The notes below the pieces were generated by a model. It had not been told where the DNA came from, made no database searches, and worked only from the letters and a program-made list of their open reading frames with translations. Shown here one piece after another: positions 1 through 5,308 of a stretch of 5,778 nucleotides of DNA. Position 1 is the first letter of the stretch. Each line of letters starts with the position of its first letter. The translations under genes and the position numbers were made by a program. Source of the stretch: an uncultured Lautropia sp. (GTDB lineage Bacteria > Pseudomonadota > Gammaproteobacteria > Burkholderiales > Burkholderiaceae_E); assembly GCA_938046755.1 (NCBI GenBank), contig CALIXC010000095.1:1-5778 (forward strand), written 5' to 3'.

Positions 1-176
1 GTCTGGCACGCACCATCGAGATGGACGGGGCGGGCATCGTCATGGCCGCCCGCCACACCACGGCCCCGGTGGTCGGCATGCAGTTCCACCCCGAGTCCGT
101 GCTCACCCCCTACGGTCCGGGGATTCTGCGCGCCGTCACCGACGACCTCGCTGCCGCCCGCGCCCGAACGACCTGA
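1..176 (+). CDS. trpG: Anthranilate/aminodeoxychorismate synthase glutamine amidotransferase, C-terminal end (TrpG/PabA)
   Basis: Partial gene, open at the left edge; codons are in frame from base 3 and end at a TGA at 174-176, leaving about 57 residues. The visible motif MQFHPESVLT is the class I glutamine amidotransferase signature containing the catalytic His and Glu of the Cys-His-Glu triad; the nucleophile Cys lies upstream of the window. The subunit takes ammonia from glutamine and passes it to the chorismate-binding partner (TrpE for tryptophan, PabB for folate). The Y-G-P-G stretch followed by a short helix is the normal end of TrpG/PabA. trpD starts 74 bp downstream on the same strand, which favours TrpG over PabA, although one protein may serve both routes. 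The alanine- and arginine-rich tail with GC-rich codons fits an actinobacterium. The family is certain; the TrpG versus PabA choice is inference from context. Confidence 0.85.
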   Translation, partial: LARTIEMDGAGIVMAARHTTAPVVGMQFHPESVLTPYGPGILRAVTDDLAAARARTT

Positions 177-250
177 GCCGCGGACTTGAACGCTCGTCGC
201 CGCGAATCATCACGGATCACACCAGCCTTGAAGCCATGAGGAGAAAGACC

Positions 251-601
251 ATGACCCCCGCACCCGCCGAGAACAACGCCGTGCATACCGGGCATACCGG
301 GCATACCAGGCATACCGGAAGTACTGACAGCAGTGCGACGGCCCCGGTGGCCGGTACCGAGGACGCGCACCGCCTGCTGCGCGCCGTCATTCAGGGCAAG
401 AGACTGACTCAAGAGGAGACCGGCGTCGTCTTCGCCGCCCTGGGCGCGGGCGACCTGTCCGAGGCCGAAACCGCCGCCCTGCTGGCAGCCCTGCACTCGC
501 GCGGGGAGACCCCCGACGAGGTCGCCGGGGCGGCCAGCGCCTTGACGGGCGTCATGCCCAGCACGCCCGCCGAGGACGGTCCCTGCACTTCACCGACATA
601 G
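251..601 (+). CDS. trpD: Anthranilate phosphoribosyltransferase, N-terminal domain only, truncated at a chimeric join
   Basis: TrpD transfers phosphoribose from PRPP to anthranilate in tryptophan synthesis. Residues about 39-100 (from DAHRLLRAVIQGKRLT to TPDEVAGAASAL) match the N-terminal helical domain (Glycos_trans_3N). The catalytic phosphoribosyltransferase domain with its PRPP-binding glycine loop is absent. I chose ATG 251 over ATG 236 because the purine-rich GAGGAGAAAG at 238-246 is a strong ribosome binding site 7 nt before it and would lie inside the coding region if 236 were used. Residues 12-23 are an unusual HTG-HTG-HTR-HTG run encoded by a 9-bp tandem repeat. From about residue 97-105 the frame no longer reads as TrpD: it enters the opposite-strand end of a solute-binding protein gene and meets a chance TAG at 599-601. 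A full TrpD is about 340-350 residues. Real coding therefore ends near 540-575, and the last residues are an artefact. Confidence 0.8.
   Translation: MTPAPAENNAVHTGHTGHTRHTGSTDSSATAPVAGTEDAHRLLRAVIQGKRLTQEETGVVFAALGAGDLSEAETAALLAALHSRGETPDEVAGAASALTGVMPSTPAEDGPCTSPT
284..319 (+). repeat. Four copies of a 9-bp tandem repeat inside trpD
   Basis: The unit CATACCGGG occurs four times head to tail (284-292, 293-301, 302-310 as CATACCAGG, 311-319 as CATACCGGA). Nine bases is three codons, so copy changes keep the frame; the units encode HTG, HTG, HTR, HTG. The repeat lies in the unstructured leader before the TrpD N-terminal domain. Whether copy number varies between strains is unknown. Confidence 0.85.
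540..575. other. Left chimeric junction: actinobacterial trpD joined to a proteobacterial solute-binding protein gene
   Basis: To the left, the + strand reads as TrpD up to about AGAASAL (ending near 544). To the right, the minus strand reads as the C-terminal end of a solute-binding protein (YVGEVQGPSSAGVLGM, 600 down to 553). Both genes are interrupted here: TrpD lacks its catalytic domain and the solute-binding protein has no stop codon of its own before it runs into antisense trpD. The exact breakpoint cannot be fixed because both sides are GC-rich and may share a few bases. No inverted repeat, target-site duplication or transposase marks the join. Confidence 0.7.
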
Positions 602-1623
602 AGCTGGATGCGGGCACGGAAGCGTTCGACGGCATCACGGTCAGCCATGAAGCGCTCGAAGTTGCTGAGGTTGGCGTTGCTGTACTCCCAAATGGGCCGG
701 TAGTCGGCCGGTGGTGGCACGTCATTGCGCACCGACCACATGTACCAGACATTCTGCTGGGTGTCCTTGTCCAGCAGCCAGCTCAGGTACAGGCGGGCGG
801 ACTCGGGACGACGCGTGCCCTTGATGATGGCGGCACGCTGGGCCCAGGCCACGAAGCCGTCGTTGGTGGGGATGGAAAAGCGGACCGGGCTGTCGGCATC
901 GTGCTTCAGGCTGCCGTCGGTCGTGAAGGTGACGGGGTACTTGCCGCTGGCGACGGCATCAGCAGGCGCCTGGGTGCCACGCACGAAGTGCGGCTCCTGC
1001 TCTATGAATTTCTCCATCCATTCCCAGCCGTGACGGTCGATGGTCTGCTTGTACCAGAAGAGTACGACATCGTCGTCGTTGGGATAGGTGGAGATGATCT
1101 TGCCCTTCAGGGCCGGATCCAGATAGTCGCTGGCGTTACTGGGCGCCGGGGTGCTGCCCAGGGCCTTGGTGTTGGCCAGGTTGCTGAAGGCGTCCACGAA
1201 GATGCCGGTCCAGGCGCCGGTCTGATCCTTGAAGCTGCTGTAGATGTGATCCCAGCCGCGTGGCTTGTAGGCCAGCAGACGGCCTTCGCGGCGCCAGCGC
1301 GGAAAGTCCTGCAGCGTCTGCAGCTGCACCACGTCGGCCACGACCTTGCCATCGGCAAACTGCTGGTCCAGCCGGGCGTTGTGTACCTTGCTGTAGTCCA
1401 CCACCACGTCCAGGGTCATGCCCGGGAAGCGTTTCTCGAAGGCCGCCTTGATGCCGTTTTGTTGATCGGGCGTGTCGCCGCCCGCATAGACCACCAGTGT
1501 GCCGCCCTCCTTCAGGGCTTCCTTGTGGATCTCGTCGAGCGATCGGCTTTCGATCTCGGCGGCGCAGACCGACTGGCCGAGCAGGGCCAGCGTGACAGCG
1601 GCGAGGGCAAGATATTTCTTCAT
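550..1623 (-). CDS. ABC transporter periplasmic substrate-binding protein, 3' end lost at the junction
   Basis: About 358 codons remain, nearly the full length for this family. The start at 1621-1623 (MKKYLALAAVTLALLGQSVC) gives a standard Sec signal peptide: lysines at 2-3, a hydrophobic core at about 4-19 and likely cleavage after VCA at residue 21. The Cys is not in a lipobox, so a soluble periplasmic protein is expected. Mature protein begins with a helix and the strand GGTLVVYAGGDT (about residues 40-51), the usual first lobe of type II binding proteins of the iron/polyamine group. YPNDDDVVLFWYK and VPPPADYRP follow in the second lobe. The ligand cannot be told from sequence. An upstream in-frame ATG at 1746 would put 41 proline-rich residues before the signal peptide and is rejected. 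No clear Shine-Dalgarno precedes ATG 1623. No permease or ATPase gene is visible; any partners would lie beyond the left junction. The frame stays open to 409 only because it reads antisense to trpD. Confidence 0.8.
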
Positions 1624-1895
1624 GGGGGGTGGCAGTATGGCTTGTGCCTCGATTCCGGCATGTGGCGGCATCGGAGGGGTCACGGGGTTGGGTACAGGGG
1701 CGGAATGGCCGGACACTGGATGTGATGAAAAGAGCTGTCCAGCCACGCAGCATGCGCATCACGACGACCATTTGGAACGGAATGATGCATTTCTGAAATT
1801 TTAGTCAGAACTGTAAGAAAATACCTACAAAACCTGTTGCATGCGAGTATTTCCGCCACTTCAACTGCCCAACTGCGTACCCCGCAGCCTGCCTG
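1624..1895 (-). promoter_or_regulatory. Intergenic region upstream of the solute-binding protein gene, with an AT-rich promoter-like stretch
   Basis: This 272-bp gap between the epimerase stop and the solute-binding protein start holds no convincing gene. The portion at about 1780-1850 is markedly more AT-rich than its surroundings. On the minus strand it contains TAAAAT (1798-1803), a plausible -10 element, but no good -35 stands at the right distance, so the promoter call is weak. If used, it gives a leader of roughly 170 nt. I see no riboswitch fold or T-rich terminator by eye. Confidence 0.3.
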
Positions 1896-2825
1896 TCAGC
1901 CTTTCAACAGGTTTTCCAGGGCTGCCTCCAGGGTGGGGTAGTGAAAGCTGTAGCCTTCGGCCAGTAGTCTGGTCGGTTCCACGTGCTGGCCGTCCAGCAC
2001 CAGATCGGCCTGCTCTCCCATGACAGCGCGCATCAGGCCGGCCGGCAGCGATAGCCACAGCGAGCGGTGCAGCAGTCGGGCGGCGGTCTGCGCGAAGTCC
2101 CGCTGGGTGGTGGCCTGCGGCGCCGTGAGGTTGAAGACGCGCCAGGGCTGGTCAACGGGTTGGCGGGCAATGAACTGGATGGCGGCAATCACGTCGTCCA
2201 TGTGGATCCAGCACAGCGGTTGCTTGCCGCTGCCGATGCGCCCGATGCCGAAGCGCACAGGCTTGAGCAGCTGAGGCAGGATGCCGCCTCCCTTGCCCAG
2301 CACCACACCCAGCCGGCAGACGGCCACGGGCACGCCGCTTTCGCGGTGCAGTTCCTGGGCGCTGGCCTCCCACAGCTGGCACAGCCGCGAGACGAAGACA
2401 TCCTGCGGGGCTGAGCCTTCGGTGCAGCGCACCTGCCACTGCTGGCGGCTGCCGTTGCCGTAGAAGCCCACAGCCGAGGCCTGGATGATGAGGCGAGGCT
2501 TGTGCGCATGGCGCTTGAGCCACTGAGTGATCTGCTGGGTGGGACCCTGACGGCTAGCCAGCAGCGTGCGTTTGCGGGCGGTGTTCCAGCGGCCTTCGCC
2601 TACCGAGGTACCGGCCAGGTTGATGAGCAGGTCGGGCTGGACGCTGGGGTCGAGGTGGGCCAGTGCGGCCAGGGTCTCGATGCCGGGGCCGAGCTTGTTG
2701 CGGGTCTGATCGGGGAAGCGGGTGACGACGATGACGCGCCAGTTCTTCTGCGCGAAATCACGGGCCAGATGGCTGCCGATGAAACCGCTGCCGCCCAGCA
2801 GGATGACGACGGGCTTTTGTTCCAT
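1896..2825 (-). CDS. TIGR01777 family NAD(P)-dependent epimerase (YfcH-like)
   Basis: Complete 309-residue protein, the normal length for this subgroup of the extended short-chain dehydrogenase/reductase superfamily. The N-terminus carries the Rossmann dinucleotide-binding loop GGSGFIG (residues 11-17). INLAG (68-72), GEGRW (76-80) and SAVGFYG (117-123) follow, all family hallmarks; the last holds the tyrosine at the usual active-site position, although the classical YxxxK lysine is not seen here, as is common in this family. A C-terminal DUF1731 domain at about 250-307 includes GEQADLVLDGQHVEPTRLL and a final YPTLEAAL helix. The substrate is unknown; the family is often named nucleoside-diphosphate-sugar epimerase without proof. 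The start is supported by AAGGAAG about 5 nt before ATG 2825. It ends with TGA at 1896-1898. It is 190 bp downstream of the DUF2214 gene and 272 bp upstream of the solute-binding protein gene, so probably transcribed on its own. Confidence 0.9.
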   Translation of the reverse strand: MEQKPVVILLGGSGFIGSHLARDFAQKNWRVIVVTRFPDQTRNKLGPGIETLAALAHLDPSVQPDLLINLAGTSVGEGRWNTARKRTLLASRQGPTQQITQWLKRHAHKPRLIIQASAVGFYGNGSRQQWQVRCTEGSAPQDVFVSRLCQLWEASAQELHRESGVPVAVCRLGVVLGKGGGILPQLLKPVRFGIGRIGSGKQPLCWIHMDDVIAAIQFIARQPVDQPWRVFNLTAPQATTQRDFAQTAARLLHRSLWLSLPAGLMRAVMGEQADLVLDGQHVEPTRLLAEGYSFHYPTLEAALENLLKG

Positions 2826-2845
2826 GAGAGCTTCCTTGCGTGGAC

Positions 2846-2898
2846 GGATCGACCGCTTCCCAGTATCAATGTGTCAATATTGTCACCAAATATGGTGG
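2846..2898 (-). promoter_or_regulatory. Promoter-like region with an operator-like palindrome upstream of the epimerase gene
   Basis: Bases 2871-2886 read GTGTCAATATTGTCAC, a palindrome with one mismatched pair around a perfect CAATATTG centre. It overlaps a second inverted repeat at 2884-2897 (CACCA, 4-nt spacer, TGGTG). Both lie 46-72 bp before the start codon. On the minus strand the same stretch contains a perfect TTGACA (-35-like) without a good -10 at 16-18 bp, and a TTGGTG / GATACT pair with 16-bp spacing. An AT-rich palindrome in GC-rich DNA at a promoter position suggests a repressor or activator site; the regulator is not identifiable. Confidence 0.4.
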
Positions 2899-2980
2899 AC
2901 TGTCCAGCGCAAGGCGCACCCCAGCGGCCCATGTCGGCCGGCCAGGCGGGTGGAGTGTGCGAATTTGGCCTGTGAGCGGA

Positions 2981-3005
2981 CCCGGGCTCTCATTCCGGGC
3001 CCGGG
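2981..3005 (-). terminator. GC-rich hairpin after the DUF2214 gene
   Basis: CCCGGGC (2981-2987) pairs with GCCCGGG (2999-3005) across an 11-nt loop, starting about 10 bp past the DUF2214 stop in the direction of transcription. No T-tract follows on the minus strand, so it is not a canonical Rho-independent terminator. It may slow polymerase or protect the 3' end, or may be a chance result of the high GC content. Confidence 0.3.
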
Positions 3006-3015
3006 CCCTGGGGTG

Positions 3016-3480
3016 TCAGCTGCCATCGGCCCCGAAGACGCCGCGCGAGAGGAACACGGCGAACAGGGGGATGACCATGATGATGTGGGCCTCGATCATG
3101 ATCCACTTGCGGATGCGGCGGATATCCGCCTCGGCGGGCAGCTTGCCGTTCTCTTCCCAGGTCTGGTACCAGGCTTGCAGGGCCATGGAGACGCGCACCG
3201 ACATCACGCCGACGACGAGGAACAGGAGCACCTTGATGTGCAGCATGGGCTGGGCGATGTACCAGTCGGTGCCCTTAAAGCCCAGGATGATGCGAGTGAT
3301 GCCGCTGATGGCCACCATGAAGCCGCAGATCATGTAGATGATGTCCACGCGTTGCAGGCGCTTGAGTACGGCTTCGTTGAACCACTCGGGACGGCAGAGT
3401 GCGCCTTCACTGGTGAGGAAGACGACCATGGCCAGGATGCTGGCCAGATGGAAGTAGGAAAGGATGGCTTCAGAAAGCAT
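3016..3480 (-). CDS. DUF2214 family integral membrane protein
   Basis: Complete 154-residue protein. The N-terminus (MLSEAILSYFHLASILAMVV, then FLTSEGALCRPEW) is the recognisable DUF2214 opening. Four membrane segments can be drawn by hydrophobicity: about residues 5-23, 46-67, 79-99 and 127-148, with a charged stretch at about 104-126 between the last two. Function is not established for this family. Histidines sit near or within three of the membrane segments (H11, H81 in LHIKVLL and one in IEAHIIM); this resembles the layout of four-helix cytochrome-like or HemJ/CopD-like membrane proteins, so haem or metal binding is possible, but that is inference. The start ATG 3480 has only a weak purine-rich AAGAA before it; it is preferred because it opens exactly at the family N-terminus. 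A TAGAATCG -10-like element lies about 55 bp upstream. Confidence 0.85.
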   Translation of the reverse strand: MLSEAILSYFHLASILAMVVFLTSEGALCRPEWFNEAVLKRLQRVDIIYMICGFMVAISGITRIILGFKGTDWYIAQPMLHIKVLLFLVVGVMSVRVSMALQAWYQTWEENGKLPAEADIRRIRKWIMIEAHIIMVIPLFAVFLSRGVFGADGS

Positions 3481-3504
3481 GTCGGTTTCTTGGGTTGCGG
3501 ACTG

Positions 3505-3520
3505 CGCCCCGGCAGGGGCG
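3505..3520 (-). other. Short GC hairpin in the DUF2214 leader
   Basis: CGCCCC (3505-3510) pairs perfectly with GGGGCG (3515-3520) around a 4-nt loop, 24 nt before the DUF2214 start codon and downstream of the putative -10 at 3535-3540. It would sit in the 5' untranslated RNA. There is no T-tract, so a terminator is unlikely; it could influence translation or be chance. Confidence 0.25.
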
Positions 3521-3534
3521 GCGGTGCGGAGGCG

Positions 3535-3540
3535 ATTCTA
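3535..3540 (-). promoter_or_regulatory. Putative -10 element for the DUF2214 gene
   Basis: On the minus strand this reads TAGAAT followed by CGCC, a good match to sigma-70 -10 elements in GC-rich proteobacteria. No clear -35 is visible 16-18 bp upstream. The same string TAGAATCG occurs upstream of the quinone oxidoreductase at 4742-4749 on the other strand, which mildly supports both calls. Confidence 0.35.
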
Positions 3541-3664
3541 GAGCGCGTGGCAGCCGGTTTTCTTGCCCTTGGTCATTTCCGTGGGGCCGCTGCACGACGG
3601 TCGGATGGGCGGGGCTGGCCGGCATGTTGGGGGCAAGAAGCGACTGCCGGTGCTGGGGCCCGGG

Positions 3665-4525
3665 CTATGTGGAGACGGGCAGAAGTCCGTATTCCTGCAT
3701 CTGCCGGTCCACCACCTCGTCCCAGCCACGGTTGGCGGCGGGGCTGGCCGGGCTGGGGTGCAGCACGTGCCCGATGTGCAGGCGGCGGGCCAGAGGGCGG
3801 TCGTCCAGTACCTCCGAGACCACGTGCTTGAGGCGTTTCTCGGCAAAGCCGCCGATGCCGATCAGCCACTGCGGCTGCAGCGCCTCGATGACGGCTGCCA
3901 GGTGACGGTCGCAGGGGGCTTCCAGCGCGCGCTGCTCGGCCACCGGCAACTGCACCGGGGTGCGGTTCTTGCCCGAGGCTTCCAGGAACACCAGTGGGCA
4001 GTAGTTGATGACGATGGCCTGCGCAAAGAAATCGTCGGCACTGCCGAAGCGGCGGCCAATCCATCTCCAAAGTCGGCGACCACTCACTTCCGAGCGAGTG
4101 CACGCAAAACCGTCGATCGGACGCTTGGGATGCTGATGGGGCGGTGCCTGGACGGGGGCCTCGATGCCCATCCAGTCGCGCACTGCCGAGACCTCACCGA
4201 AGGGCACGCCGGTCTGCATCATGCCGAAGGGGCCGGGGTTCATGCCCAGGAACATGATCTTCTTGTGCCCCTGGCCATAGTGGGTCAGATAGGCGGCATG
4301 GGCGGCCCAGGCGTACTGCAGCGGGTTGTAGACGTGCGCCACTGGTGGGGCGAAGCGCAGTGCTTCCAGTTCGTCGCGCAGCCGGGCGGCCGCATCGATC
4401 AGGCGCTGGCTGGTGGCGTCGGTGGGGTGGGAAGTGCCGGATGGAACGTCAGGAGTTTCAGCGTGGGACACGGGTCTGGACAAGGGTCTGGACAAGGGTC
4501 TGGAATGAGGGGCAGTGGCAGCCAT
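3665..4525 (-). CDS. SMUG1-type single-strand-selective monofunctional uracil-DNA glycosylase
   Basis: Removes uracil (and oxidised forms such as 5-hydroxymethyluracil) from DNA, leaving an abasic site for base-excision repair. With start 4525 the protein has 286 residues. VYNPLQYAW (about 65-73) and LGMNPGPFGMMQTGVPFGEV (93-112) match animal SMUG1 almost residue for residue, including the catalytic Asn (96) of GMNPGPFG. EHPKRP-like HQHPKRP, SEVSG, the uracil-recognition strand INYCPLVFLEASGKNRTP and the catalytic His (about 256) in HPSPASPAAN follow in the expected order, so the enzyme looks intact and active. The C-terminus GLLPVST also aligns with SMUG1. The first about 40 residues are a low-complexity SRPL-repeat leader not needed for the fold. 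The start is uncertain: ATG 4525 follows a G-rich GGGGTAGG, ATG 4609 lacks any ribosome binding site, and a start inside the leader is possible. It is transcribed divergently from the oxidoreductase. Confidence 0.92.
   Translation of the reverse strand: MAATAPHSRPLSRPLSRPVSHAETPDVPSGTSHPTDATSQRLIDAAARLRDELEALRFAPPVAHVYNPLQYAWAAHAAYLTHYGQGHKKIMFLGMNPGPFGMMQTGVPFGEVSAVRDWMGIEAPVQAPPHQHPKRPIDGFACTRSEVSGRRLWRWIGRRFGSADDFFAQAIVINYCPLVFLEASGKNRTPVQLPVAEQRALEAPCDRHLAAVIEALQPQWLIGIGGFAEKRLKHVVSEVLDDRPLARRLHIGHVLHPSPASPAANRGWDEVVDRQMQEYGLLPVST
4472..4505 (+). repeat. 12-bp tandem repeat, about 2.8 copies, in the SMUG1 N-terminal leader
   Basis: The unit GGGTCTGGACAA is repeated at 4472-4483 and 4484-4495, with a partial third copy at 4496-4505. 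On the coding (minus) strand it gives the four-residue repeats SRPL, SRPL, SRPV. The period is a multiple of three, so expansion or contraction keeps the reading frame. It lies upstream of the conserved glycosylase domain. Confidence 0.8.
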
Positions 4526-4741
4526 CCTACCCCAACTGTCCGATCGGGCGCATGCGTGCGAAGCGTGTTCACGGGATGCGGCCTGGAAGGTTGGGGTAGC
4601 TGGGGCCATGAGGCGGGTCGGTGGGGGCCAAGGCAGATCAGGTCAGAAGGCAAATCCGATCAGGATGAGGCGCCGCCCTCATGGTCATGAAACGGATTGT
4701 CCCGGATGAGGCCCTGCACGAGTGGACCATCGCCCGCTCAG

Positions 4742-4747
4742 TAGAAT
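4742..4747 (+). promoter_or_regulatory. Putative -10 element for the quinone oxidoreductase gene
   Basis: TAGAAT followed by CG lies about 90 bp before the start codon in the 312-bp gap between the divergent SMUG1 and oxidoreductase genes. The best -35 candidates nearby (for example TGGACC at 4723-4728) are at poor spacing, so only the -10 is suggested. The rest of this gap shows no gene I can support. Confidence 0.3.
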
Positions 4748-4837
4748 CGTGCCAATGATTAAAACCAGGTGCGTGTCCGGAACACACCCGAGAACGGGTT
4801 CGTTTCCAGATCTGCCCAGTATCCAAGGATATCTTTC

Positions 4838-5308
4838 ATGAAATACATCGATCATGGCCGGGGCGGCGATGCCGACGTGCTGCAGCTGGCCGAGCGCGAC
4901 ATGCCCGAAGTGGGGGCTGGCGAGGTGCTGATCCGCGTGGCCTATGCGGGCGTGAACCGCCCGGACGTGCTGCAGCGCGTGGGCAGCTATCCGCCGCCGC
5001 GCGGGGCATCGCCCTGGCTGGGCCTGGAAGTGTCCGGGGTGGTGGCCGCCGTGGGGCAGGGCGTGCCCGAGTGGAAGAAGGGCGACCGGGTGTGCGCCTG
5101 CGTGAGCGCGGCCTCGATCATCGCCAAGGTCACCAGGGACCGCATCATGGTCGGCTACGACGAGCAGTACCCGGCTTACGGCTTCGCCACCCACAAGGGC
5201 TACGTCACGGCGCTGCACCGCGAGCGCCTCGAGCGGCTCGGGCCGTGCGCCATCCACCGGCTCGGCTACGCGAACGTCCGGGCAGCGGCTAGGCTGGTCC
5301 AATCATGA
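4838..5308 (+). CDS. Chimeric reading frame: PIG3-type NAD(P)H quinone oxidoreductase N-terminus joined in frame to RNase HII C-terminus
   Basis: The frame has 156 residues. Residues 1 to about 87 are the start of a zinc-independent medium-chain quinone oxidoreductase of the PIG3 / TIGR02824 type: MKYIDHGRGG, the VLIRVAYAGVNRPDVLQRVG strand-helix, YPPPRGASPWLGLEVSG and the GDRVCA turn of the GroES-like domain. The NADPH-binding Rossmann domain is missing; intact members are about 325 residues. From SAASIIAKVTRDRIM (about 90 on) the sequence is RNase HII, described in a separate entry. The start ATG 4838 is supported by AAGGA (4825-4829) 8 nt upstream and by the family N-terminus; an upstream in-frame ATG at 4769 adds unrelated residues. 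Neither half has a complete active site, and the halves belong to different organisms by neighbourhood and family, so this is read as a join artefact and not a functional fusion enzyme. Confidence 0.85.
   Translation: MKYIDHGRGGDADVLQLAERDMPEVGAGEVLIRVAYAGVNRPDVLQRVGSYPPPRGASPWLGLEVSGVVAAVGQGVPEWKKGDRVCACVSAASIIAKVTRDRIMVGYDEQYPAYGFATHKGYVTALHRERLERLGPCAIHRLGYANVRAAARLVQS
5088..5104. other. Right chimeric junction: oxidoreductase to rnhB
   Basis: The oxidoreductase is recognisable through GACCGGGTGTGCGCC (ending 5098), and RNase HII from about TGCGCCTGCGTGAGC (5093-5107), where C-x-C-V-S-A-A-S is a plausible RNase HII lead-in. The two overlap over a few bases (around TGTGCGCC), suggesting the join happened at short shared sequence, as in assembly errors or amplification chimeras. 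No mobile-element end or duplication flanks it. Confidence 0.7.
5093..5308 (+). CDS. rnhB: Ribonuclease HII, C-terminal fragment
   Basis: RNase HII cleaves the RNA strand of RNA-DNA hybrids and starts removal of ribonucleotides misinserted in DNA. About 70 C-terminal residues survive. SAASIIAKVTRDRIM carries the serine-rich turn, the lysine and the last catalytic aspartate (the E. coli Asp126 position). YGFATHKGY is the conserved substrate-contact loop, and GPCAIHRLGY the final conserved helix region, where HRLGY replaces the common HR-x-SF form. The first three catalytic acidic residues (the DE pair in GxDE and the middle Asp) are missing because the 5' part of the gene is lost at the junction. 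The TGA overlaps the next start by 4 nt (ATGA at 5305-5308), indicating translational coupling with DUF2469, as is usual in actinobacteria. The fragment has no start of its own here. Confidence 0.85.
   Translation, partial: CACVSAASIIAKVTRDRIMVGYDEQYPAYGFATHKGYVTALHRERLERLGPCAIHRLGYANVRAAARLVQS

Noticed and set aside
901..1725. Long + strand frame of 274 residues
   Set aside because: Fully antisense to the solute-binding protein gene and rich in G, V, A and L with no motif.
409..1746. A 445-residue minus-strand protein
   Set aside because: Its N-terminal 41 residues precede a clear signal peptide at 1623, and its C-terminal part is antisense trpD beyond the junction.
3538..3576. Possible 12-residue peptide MTKGKKTGCHAL on the minus strand upstream of DUF2214
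   Set aside because: It ends within the putative -10 element, has no clear ribosome binding site, and is too short to support.
2722..3831. Long + strand frame of 369 residues
   Set aside because: It lies antisense to the epimerase, DUF2214 and SMUG1 genes, which have clear family motifs; its translation is low complexity with no recognisable domain. Typical GC-rich shadow frame.
3563..4690. Long + strand frame of 375 residues
   Set aside because: Mostly antisense to SMUG1; His/Gly/Val-rich composition is that of a mirrored codon pattern.
4769..4837. Upstream ATG at 4769 as the oxidoreductase start
   Set aside because: It adds 23 residues unlike the family and bypasses a well-placed AAGGA before ATG 4838.
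550..5095. The central block as a horizontally acquired genomic island in an actinobacterium
   Set aside because: No integrase, transposase, tRNA, direct repeats or target duplication; the two flanks are unrelated broken genes (trpD and rnhB), so an insertion would have to delete or rearrange the locus as well. Chimera is simpler.
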